The notes beneath the pieces are model-generated. The model searched no databases. It saw only the letters and a program-made list of their open reading frames with translations, and was not told the origin of the DNA. This document shows positions 57,796-64,000 of a stretch of DNA of 64,000 bases, piece after piece. A program made the translations under genes and the position numbers. Every line of letters begins with the position of its first letter. The stretch's first letter is position 1. This stretch comes from Sinorhizobium fredii NGR234 (lineage in GTDB: Bacteria; Pseudomonadota; Alphaproteobacteria; Rhizobiales; Rhizobiaceae). The stretch covers positions 3,500,001-3,564,000 of the forward strand of contig NC_012587.1 in NCBI RefSeq assembly GCF_000018545.1. Reading direction: 5' to 3'.

Positions 57796-58785
57796 ATGAG
57801 CATTGCCAGACGCATTCTTTCCCGCCGCGCCTTCAACGCGCTTGCCGGCGCAGCCTTTGTCGCCGCCCTGGCGCCGGTGCCGTCCTTCGCGCAGGACGTC
57901 ACCGTCCCGATCATCGTCAAGGACACCACGTCCTTCTATTGGCAGATCGTCTTGGCCGGCGCGCGCGCCGCAGGCAAGGACCTCGGCGTCAACGTGCCGG
58001 AACTCGGCGCGCAGTCGGAATCGGACATCAACGGCCAGATCAGCATCCTCGAGAACGCCGTCGCCGGAGCGCCGGCCGCGGTCGTCATCGCCCCGACCGA
58101 GTTCAAGGCGCTTGGCAAGCCGATCGACGAGGCCGCCAAGGCGGTTCCGGTCATCGGCATCGATTCGGGGGCGGATTCAAAGGCCTTCTCGTCGTTCCTG
58201 ACGACCGACAACGTCCAGGGTGGTCGCATCGCCGCCGACGGCCTTGCCGCGGCAATCAAGGAAGCGACCGGCAAGGAAGAGGGCGAGGTCGCCATCATCA
58301 CCAGCCTGCCGGGCGTCGGTTCGCTCGACCAGCGCCGCGAAGGCTTCCTCGATCAGGTGAAGACCAAGTATCCGGGCCTCAAGGTTGTTGCCGACAAATA
58401 CGCCGACGGCCAGGCGACGACCGGCCTCAACATCATGACCGACCTGATCACCGCCAATCCGAACCTCGTCGGCGTCTTCGCCTCCAACCTGATCATGGCG
58501 CAGGGCGCCGGCCAGGCGATCGCCGAGAACAAGCTCGGCGACAAGATCAAGGTCATCGGTTTCGACAGCGACGAAAAGACCGTCGGCTTCCTCAAGGAGG
58601 GCGTGCTCGCCGGGCTGGTCGTGCAGGATCCCTATCGCATGGGCTATGATGGCGTGAAGACGGCGCTCGCGGTTTCGAAGGGCGAGAAGGTCGAGGCCAA
58701 TGTCGATACCGGCGCGAACCTGGTCACCAAGGCCAACATGGCCGAGCCGAAGATCGACGCGCTGCTGAACCCGAAGGTCAACTGA
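57796..58785 (+). CDS. Sugar ABC transporter substrate-binding protein (ribose/RbsB type)
   Basis: A 329-residue periplasmic protein. The signal peptide (MSIARRILSRRAF then ALAGAAFVAALAPVPSFA, cleavage near residue 32) has a twin-arginine-like SRRAF. The mature protein is a type I periplasmic fold (VPIIVKDTTSFYWQIVLAGARAAGKDLGVNV; QISILENAVAGAPAAVVIAPTEFKAL; VIGIDSGADSKAFSSFLTTDNVQGG; GVFASNLIMAQGAGQAI). It is first in the transporter set; ATPase and permease genes follow. Sugar identity is inferred only. Confidence 0.92.
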   Translation: MSIARRILSRRAFNALAGAAFVAALAPVPSFAQDVTVPIIVKDTTSFYWQIVLAGARAAGKDLGVNVPELGAQSESDINGQISILENAVAGAPAAVVIAPTEFKALGKPIDEAAKAVPVIGIDSGADSKAFSSFLTTDNVQGGRIAADGLAAAIKEATGKEEGEVAIITSLPGVGSLDQRREGFLDQVKTKYPGLKVVADKYADGQATTGLNIMTDLITANPNLVGVFASNLIMAQGAGQAIAENKLGDKIKVIGFDSDEKTVGFLKEGVLAGLVVQDPYRMGYDGVKTALAVSKGEKVEANVDTGANLVTKANMAEPKIDALLNPKVN

Positions 58786-58876
58786 CCTGCCGCGATTGCG
58801 TCGTGGCGTGGGTGTCCTGCGCCACGACGCGTCTTTGGTGCGACGGCCGTCGCAGACCGGAAGTGAGGAGGGTGTG

Positions 58877-60418
58877 ATGACAGGGCTTCAAGAGGTCAGC
58901 CAACGGCACGAAGCCGAACTCGAGGCGGCCGTTGCGAAGGGCAAGCCGATCCTGGAGCTGCGCGGCCTGCAGAAGAATTACGGTGCCGTTCAGGCGCTGA
59001 AGCCCGCCACCATCACCTTCCTGTCCGGCGAGATCCACGCGATCGTCGGTGAAAACGGTGCCGGCAAGTCGACGCTGATCAAGCTTCTGACCGGCGTAAT
59101 TCCCCGGACGGCCGGCGAGGTGTTCTGGCAAGGAGAGCCGGTTCAGCTTGCCACCCCCACGGAGGCGATCAGCCGCGGCATCAATGCCGTCCACCAGGAA
59201 GTCGTGCTCTGCCCGCACTTGAGCGTCGCGGCCAACATGTTCCTCGGCGACGAGATGAACAACAGCGGCCTGATGCGCAAGCGGGCGATGACCGATGCAG
59301 CCCAGGGCGTTCTCGACGATCTCGGTTTCAACCTGCCCGCCGACGCGACGCTCGGCAGCCTGACGATCGGCCAGCAGCAGCTTGTCGCGACCGCGCGCGC
59401 CGCGATGCGCGGCACCCGCTTCCTGATCTTCGACGAGCCGACGGCCTATCTGACGCGGCAGGAATCCGCCCAGCTTTTCCGCCTCATTCGCCGGCTGCAG
59501 GGCGAGGGCGTCACCATCGTCTATATCAGCCACCGCCTCGAGGAAGTCTTCGAGCTCGCCGACCGCGTCTCGGTGCTGCGCGACGGCACGCATGTGGGTA
59601 CCCGCGATATCGGCGAGACCAACGAAGCGGAGCTGATCGCGCTGATGATCAACCGCACCATCGAGCAGATCTACCACAAGGAGCAGTTTGCCCTTGGCGA
59701 GACCATCGTCGAGGCGCGGGGGCTCTCCGGGCCGGGTTTCAGCGACATATCGCTCTCCGTCCGGGCCGGCGAGATCGTCGGGCTCTATGGCCTGATCGGC
59801 GCGGGGCGCAGCGAATTCGCGCTCGGCCTCTACGGTCGTCATCCGCTCACCGCCGGAGAGGTGTACTGGCAGGGCCGCAAGGTCGAGATCGGCAACGAAC
59901 GCAAGGCGATGGAACTGGGCATCGCCCTCGCCCCGGAAAGCCGCCGCGACCAGGGCCTTTGCCTCAACCTGCCGATCGGCCTCAACATCAACCTGCCGGT
60001 CTTTCGGAAACTGACGCGCGGGGTGACGATCAATCGCGCCGAGGAGGCCGCCAATGCCGACCGCCAGATCCGCGATCTGCAGATCAAGACACCGTCGCGG
60101 CGCGTGCTCGCCTCCGCCATGTCCGGCGGCAACCAGCAGAAGATCGTCATCGGCAAATGGCTGAGCCACGGCGCCAAGCTCTTCATCTTCGACGAACCGA
60201 CCGTCGGCGTCGACGTCGGCACCAAGGCGGAAATCTACCGGCTCTTCGCCCGGCTGCTGGAAAAAGGGGCGGGGATCATCCTGATCTCCTCCTATCTGCC
60301 GGAAGTCTACGAGCTTGCGGATCGCCTGCACGTGTTTCGGCAGGGACGGCTTGTGGCAAGCCACGACTACCGCGCCGCCAGCCACGAGGATGTCTTGGCG
60401 CAGGCGATCAATGCCTGA
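58877..60418 (+). CDS. Sugar ABC transporter ATPase, duplicated (RbsA/MglA type)
   Basis: 513 residues from ATG 58877 (GAGGAGGG upstream). Two nucleotide-binding halves: the first has Walker A VGENGAGKST, ISHRLEEV and FDEPTAYL; the second has the degenerate Walker A GLIGAGRSE and FDEPTVGVDVG with the SGGNQQKIVIGKW signature. This layout is typical of ribose/galactose importers. The spacer of 91 bases from the binding-protein gene is without visible signals. Confidence 0.94.
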   Translation: MTGLQEVSQRHEAELEAAVAKGKPILELRGLQKNYGAVQALKPATITFLSGEIHAIVGENGAGKSTLIKLLTGVIPRTAGEVFWQGEPVQLATPTEAISRGINAVHQEVVLCPHLSVAANMFLGDEMNNSGLMRKRAMTDAAQGVLDDLGFNLPADATLGSLTIGQQQLVATARAAMRGTRFLIFDEPTAYLTRQESAQLFRLIRRLQGEGVTIVYISHRLEEVFELADRVSVLRDGTHVGTRDIGETNEAELIALMINRTIEQIYHKEQFALGETIVEARGLSGPGFSDISLSVRAGEIVGLYGLIGAGRSEFALGLYGRHPLTAGEVYWQGRKVEIGNERKAMELGIALAPESRRDQGLCLNLPIGLNINLPVFRKLTRGVTINRAEEAANADRQIRDLQIKTPSRRVLASAMSGGNQQKIVIGKWLSHGAKLFIFDEPTVGVDVGTKAEIYRLFARLLEKGAGIILISSYLPEVYELADRLHVFRQGRLVASHDYRAASHEDVLAQAINA

Positions 60419-60501
60419 TCGTTCGAGCGGATATACGCGGTTTCGCCGCCATCCCCGCTCAAGCTACAGATCGAAATAAAAGGGACTGCAGGGAGGGAAG
60501 A

Positions 60502-61479
60502 ATGAGTGTGGAAACGGTAGAAAGCGGTACAGGGCCGACGCCGAAGAGAGGGGTCAGCATCCTGTTCGGGCTTACACTTCTCGGCCTGCTGGTTGTCCTC
60601 TGGTTGCTCCTTGGCCTGGCGACGAGCGCCTTCTGGACGCCGAACAATATCAGCAACCTGCTGCGCCAGGGCGCGATGACCGCGATCCTCGCGGTCGGCC
60701 AGACCTTCGTGATCATCACCGCCGGCATCGATCTCTCGGTCGGCGCGGTCGTCGGCTTCACCAGCGTCATCGTCGCCTGGCTGCTCGCGGCCGGCGTGCC
60801 GCTCTGGCTGGCGCTCATTGCAACTCTCCTGATCGGTGTGCTGATCGGCGTATTCCATGCCTTCGGCATCGTCCGCATGGGCCTGCCGCCCTTCATCATC
60901 ACGCTCGCGACACTGACGTCGCTGCGCGGCATCGGCCTCTTGATCACCAACGGTTCGACGATCTCGATCACCAACGAGGCCTTCACCAATTTCTCCCGCG
61001 CCGACTTTCTCGGCGTCCCGAGCCTCTTCTGGATGGTGATCGTCGTCGCGGTTCCGGCCTACGTCTTCCTGCATCTGAGCCGTTTCGGCCGCTATCTCTT
61101 CGCCGTCGGCTCGAACAGCGAGGCGGCCCGCCTTTCCGGCGTCAACGTCAACCGGACGATCTATCTCGCCTATATCCTGTCGTCGACCTGCGCCGCCTTT
61201 GTCGGCCTGCTGCTCGCCTCGCGCATCGGCATCGGCAACGCCACGCAGGCGGAGGGCTGGGAACTGCAGGCGATCGCCTCGTCGGTCATCGGCGGCACCA
61301 GCCTGTTCGGGGCCGTCGGTTCCGTGCACGGGCCGCTGCTCGGCGCCTTCATCCTGGCGACGATCAACAACGGCGCCAACCTGTTGAACGTCAATTCCTT
61401 CTGGCAACGCATCATCACCGGTCTGCTGATCATCGTGATCGTCTATTTCGACCAGTTGCGACGCCGCGGGTCGCGTTGA
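60502..61479 (+). CDS. Sugar ABC transporter permease (RbsC type)
   Basis: A 325-residue inner-membrane protein with many hydrophobic segments, from ATG 60502 (GGGAGGGAAG upstream). The conserved AVGQTFVIITAGIDLSVGAVVG (about 66-87) and AVGSNSEAARLSGVNV segments identify the ribose-class permease. Transporter ATPase and permease are 83 bases apart. It presumably forms a homodimer with the ATPase. The zinc dehydrogenase gene follows after 55 bases. Confidence 0.94.
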   Translation: MSVETVESGTGPTPKRGVSILFGLTLLGLLVVLWLLLGLATSAFWTPNNISNLLRQGAMTAILAVGQTFVIITAGIDLSVGAVVGFTSVIVAWLLAAGVPLWLALIATLLIGVLIGVFHAFGIVRMGLPPFIITLATLTSLRGIGLLITNGSTISITNEAFTNFSRADFLGVPSLFWMVIVVAVPAYVFLHLSRFGRYLFAVGSNSEAARLSGVNVNRTIYLAYILSSTCAAFVGLLLASRIGIGNATQAEGWELQAIASSVIGGTSLFGAVGSVHGPLLGAFILATINNGANLLNVNSFWQRIITGLLIIVIVYFDQLRRRGSR

Positions 61480-61534
61480 ATAGCGCTTGGCCAAAGCCGG
61501 CCGGAACCGCGAACATCAAGCTACGGAACGCCCC

Positions 61535-62557
61535 ATGAAAGCTGTCGTCTGTTCAGAACCCGGTCGCCTTGAAATCACCGAACGCCCCGGCCCGTCGGCG
61601 CCCGCCGCGGGTTGGGTCCGCCTTGCCGTTCGCCGGGTCGGCATCTGCGGTACCGACTATCATATCTTCGAAGGCAAGCACCCCTTCCTCGAATATCCGC
61701 GCGTCATGGGCCACGAGATCTCCGCGACCGTGGTCGAGACCGGCCCGGGCTCCCGGCTGACGCCGGGAACTTTGGTGGTCGTCAATCCCTACATCTCCTG
61801 CGAAACCTGCGCCGCCTGCCGCAAGGGCAAGCCCAATTGTTGCACGGCGATCCGGGTTCTCGGCGTTCACACCGATGGCGCCTTCTGCGAAGAGATCCTC
61901 ATGCCGGAACGGAACCTCTATCCGGCGAACGGTCTTTCTCCCGAGTCCGCCGCGACGGTCGAGTTTTTGGCGATCGGCGCGCATGCCGTCCGGCGATCCG
62001 GCATGGCGCCCGGTGCCCGGTCGCTGGTGATCGGTGCCGGTCCGATCGGTCTCGGAACGGCGATCTTTTCCCGGATCGCCGGACACGAGGTGACGCTCCT
62101 GGACACCAGCGCCGAGCGATTGGCCTTCGCCGCGGACGAGCTCGGCTTTCCGGGCGGCCTTCTGGCCGGCGAGGGGCTGGAAAATGCCATTGGCGAAGCA
62201 ACGGACGGTAACGGCTTCGACGTCGTCTTCGACGCCACCGGCAATGTCATCTCGATGGAACGGTCCTTTACCCATGTCGCGCACGGCGGAACCCTGGTGT
62301 TCGTCAGCGTCGTGAAGAACGACATCCGCTTTTCCGACCCGGAGTTCCACAAGCGCGAGATGACACTGGTGGCGAGCCGCAATGCGACGCGCGAGGATTT
62401 CGATCACGTCATCGCCTCGATCGGCAACGGCCTGGTGCCGGTGGATAAGCTCGTCACACACAGGACGACCCTCGGCCAGGCCGTGCACGACCTGCCGCGT
62501 TGGGCGCACGACAAGGCGGGGCTCGTGAAGGCGGTCATCACGGTCGGTGCCACATGA
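61535..62557 (+). CDS. Zinc-dependent alcohol / sugar-acid dehydrogenase (MDR family)
   Basis: 340 residues from ATG 61535. Catalytic zinc ligands Cys38 (GICGTD), His60-Glu61 (MGHE); structural zinc cysteines Cys89, Cys92, Cys95 and Cys103 (CETCAACRKGKPNCC); NAD loop VIGAGPIGLGTAIF. Relatives include L-galactonate/L-gulonate 5-dehydrogenases and polyol dehydrogenases. In this cluster it may oxidise a sugar or keto-deoxy acid. It overlaps the amidohydrolase gene by four bases (ATGA). Confidence 0.9.
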   Translation: MKAVVCSEPGRLEITERPGPSAPAAGWVRLAVRRVGICGTDYHIFEGKHPFLEYPRVMGHEISATVVETGPGSRLTPGTLVVVNPYISCETCAACRKGKPNCCTAIRVLGVHTDGAFCEEILMPERNLYPANGLSPESAATVEFLAIGAHAVRRSGMAPGARSLVIGAGPIGLGTAIFSRIAGHEVTLLDTSAERLAFAADELGFPGGLLAGEGLENAIGEATDGNGFDVVFDATGNVISMERSFTHVAHGGTLVFVSVVKNDIRFSDPEFHKREMTLVASRNATREDFDHVIASIGNGLVPVDKLVTHRTTLGQAVHDLPRWAHDKAGLVKAVITVGAT

Positions 62558-63390
62558 ACTTCATCGATTCGCACCAGCATTACTGGACGCTCGGTCTCGG
62601 CCACAACGACTGGCCCGGTCCGGATCTTCGACCCATCTTTCGCGACTTCGGGCCGGACGACCTGAAGCCGCACCTCACGGCTGCGGGCATCGGCAGCACC
62701 GTCCTCGTCCAGGCAGCGCCGAATGTCGCCGAGACCGACTTCCTGCTCGAGATCGCCGCACGCGAAGAAACGGTTGCGGCAGTGGTCGGCTGGGTCGACA
62801 TTCTCGGTTCCAGCGCCGGCTCCGAGCTTCAGCGACTGAAAGGGCATCCGAAGTTCAGGGGAATCCGGCCGATGCTGCAAGGCATCGCCGAGACCGCCTG
62901 GATCCTGCGGCCGGAAGCGATCGCGACGCTCGAGATGCTGCCGCACATGGATCTCCGTTTCGACGCGCTCATCCAGCCGCGCCACCTGCCGGTGATCGCC
63001 GCGCTCGCCGACCGCCTGCCGAACCTCCCGATCGTCGTCGATCACGGCGCCAAGCCGTTCATTGCCGAAGGCCGGCTGGAGCCTTGGGCGACGGATATGG
63101 CGGCGCTCGCCCGCCGCCCCAATGTCCACGTCAAGCTGTCGGGGCTCGTCACCGAGGCAGGCGGGAACTGGTCCGTTGAACGTTTGCATCCCTATGCCAC
63201 GCATCTCATCGGCGCGTTCGGGGCCGAGCGGGTCATGTTCGGCAGCGATTGGCCGGTTGTATTGCTCGATGCCGACTATGCAGAGTGGTTCGCTGCGGCC
63301 CAGGCGTTGACCGCGACCTGCTCGGAAGCTGAACGGCAGGCGATTTTCCTGGGGACGGCGGCCCGTTTCTACGGAATTTCGGCGGCCTGA
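62554..63390 (+). CDS. Amidohydrolase-family lactonase (L-fuconolactonase-like)
   Basis: A 278-residue COG3618-type metal-dependent hydrolase. FIDSHQHYW (3-11) supplies the first metal histidines, and the strands end in LVQAAPNVAETDFLLEIA, FRGIRPMLQG, PIVVDHGAKP (about 162-171, with histidine) and MFGSDWPVV (metal aspartate). Characterised members hydrolyse L-fucono-1,5-lactone or related sugar lactones. Coupled to the dehydrogenase. A weak hairpin (63467-63492) is downstream. Confidence 0.88.
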   Translation: MNFIDSHQHYWTLGLGHNDWPGPDLRPIFRDFGPDDLKPHLTAAGIGSTVLVQAAPNVAETDFLLEIAAREETVAAVVGWVDILGSSAGSELQRLKGHPKFRGIRPMLQGIAETAWILRPEAIATLEMLPHMDLRFDALIQPRHLPVIAALADRLPNLPIVVDHGAKPFIAEGRLEPWATDMAALARRPNVHVKLSGLVTEAGGNWSVERLHPYATHLIGAFGAERVMFGSDWPVVLLDADYAEWFAAAQALTATCSEAERQAIFLGTAARFYGISAA

Positions 63391-63436
63391 GGTACGAACG
63401 TCATAGCGCGACAGGCCCGCGCAATGTTATCTCAAT

Positions 63437-63449
63437 ATATTAGTAATAT
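63437..63449. promoter_or_regulatory. Small AT-rich palindrome before phaZ
   Basis: ATATTAGTAATAT is a perfect palindrome around a central G, in the 226-base gap between the lactonase and depolymerase genes. No protein is known to bind it; it may be chance in AT-rich DNA. Confidence 0.3.
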
Positions 63450-63466
63450 GATTCCCTGCACAAAAT

Positions 63467-63492
63467 GGCCCCAAATGCATGGGGGTCTTTTT
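63467..63492 (+). terminator. Weak hairpin terminator after the lactonase gene
   Basis: GGCCCC and GGGGGT pair around AAATGCAT and are followed by CTTTTTG. It is 77 bases past the lactonase stop, ahead of the phaZ promoter region. Confidence 0.5.
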
Positions 63493-63506
63493 GTTGCACT
63501 GCACAA
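63491..63506. promoter_or_regulatory. PhaR-like operator candidate upstream of phaZ
   Basis: TTGTTGCACTGCACAA is an imperfect palindrome with TGCA-C-TGCA centre, resembling the TGC/GCA-rich sites bound by the PHB-responsive repressor PhaR in alphaproteobacteria. It lies about 110 bases before the phaZ start. The resemblance is by memory of such sites; I did not run a motif search. Confidence 0.4.
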
Positions 63507-63616
63507 GAAAAGTGGTAGTCTGCAAGCGATTGCGGACACCAAGACAAACACTCGCAAGGCTTGCGTCGGACCTGGGAGCGGCGCCGGGATTGATTGAAAC
63601 AAGGGGTACGCGTCCC

Positions 63617-64000
63617 ATGTTCTACCAGCTTTACGAAATGAACCATGCCATGATGGCACCGTGGCGCACGGCGGCGGATGCCATGCGGCTGGCCTTCAAG
63701 AATCCGATGAATCCGGTCTCGCACACCTATTTCGGCCGCGCCGCGGCCGCGGGGCTGGAAGTCTTCGAACGGGCCACGCGACGCTACGGCAAGCCGGAAT
63801 TCGGCCTGCCCGAGACGATTGTCGACGGCCAGACGGTGCCGGTCCGCGAGAAGATCGTCTGGCGGGCGCCCTTCTGCAACCTCATCCATTTCGAACGGTC
63901 GCTGCCGAAGGGGCGGGCGGCGGATCCGAAAGTGCTGCTCGTCGCACCGATGTCCGGCCACTATGCGACGCTGCTGCGCGGTACCGTCGAGGCGCTGCTG
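63617..64000 (+). CDS. phaZ: Intracellular polyhydroxybutyrate depolymerase, 5' part
   Basis: Only the first 128 codons are in the window. The N terminus MFYQLYEMNHAMMAPWRTAAD, the FFGRAAAAGLEVFERATRRYGKPEFG-like segment (S-H-T-Y-FGR here) and VLLVAPMSGHYATLLRGTVEALL match rhizobial PhaZ, which breaks down stored PHB granules. The catalytic serine is beyond the end. A PhaR-like operator is upstream. AACAAGGGG is the likely ribosome binding site, 13 bases before ATG 63617. Confidence 0.88.
   Translation, partial: MFYQLYEMNHAMMAPWRTAADAMRLAFKNPMNPVSHTYFGRAAAAGLEVFERATRRYGKPEFGLPETIVDGQTVPVREKIVWRAPFCNLIHFERSLPKGRAADPKVLLVAPMSGHYATLLRGTVEALL

Overview
The window is a high-GC chromosomal segment of an alphaproteobacterium of the order Hyphomicrobiales (Rhizobiales), most likely Sinorhizobium/Ensifer. 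The basis is gene order (hemE-hemJ-rho-mnmE-mnmG-rsmG-parA-parB on one side of an oriC-like region, a PpsR-type regulator-maf-aroE-coaE-dnaQ on the other), alphaproteobacterial families such as TrcR (DUF1013), TimA and SDHAF4, and RIME-like mosaic repeats. The species cannot be fixed from sequence reading alone. No tRNA, rRNA, CRISPR, insertion sequence, prophage or clearly broken gene was seen; 52 protein genes cover almost everything, the last one cut by the window end.

Layout. 0.4-9.4 kb: asd, a lytic transglycosylase, carbonic anhydrase, pyridoxal kinase and a giant NAD-glutamate dehydrogenase. 9.5-17.1 kb: a UMF1-type transporter converging on a leftward htpX-rsmB-heparinase-purH run. 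17.3-25.1 kb: an SDHAF4-like protein, acetyl-CoA synthetase, TrcR, an orphan ectoine-synthase-like gene divergent from a LysR regulator, propionyl-CoA synthetase and a YggS-type PLP protein. 25.3-29.5 kb: leuS-lptE-holA. 29.7-38.7 kb: the leftward hemE-to-parB block. 38.75-39.15 kb: an AT-rich intergenic region with DnaA-box-like sequences and clustered GANTC sites, the likely chromosomal oriC. 39.15-43.0 kb: PpsR-type regulator, maf, aroE, coaE, dnaQ, moving away from oriC. 43.0-49.7 kb: secB, fxsA, a timA-mltA-smr-xre operon and gyrB. 49.8-63.4 kb: a nitroreductase followed by a carbohydrate catabolic region (aldehyde dehydrogenase, HpcH aldolase, GntR regulator with two winged-helix domains, UxaA-family dehydratase, aldo/keto reductase, ribose-type ABC importer, zinc dehydrogenase, lactonase-type amidohydrolase). 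63.6 kb onward: start of an intracellular PHB depolymerase.

How the parts work together. Genes flanking the oriC candidate point outward on both sides. Eight parS-like sites (GTTTCACGTGAAAC core, 13-15 of 16 consensus positions) lie over about 39 kb around parAB and oriC; three sit inside genes and all three encode the same peptide, (V/D)SRET. This is a chromosome segregation centre embedded in housekeeping genes. The 50.7-63.4 kb region resembles a non-phosphorylative sugar pathway (uptake, oxidation to lactone, hydrolysis, dehydration, aldol cleavage, aldehyde oxidation), with L-fucose or a related sugar as the best guess. Shared sequence words upstream of three of its transcription units suggest control by the resident double-wHTH GntR protein.
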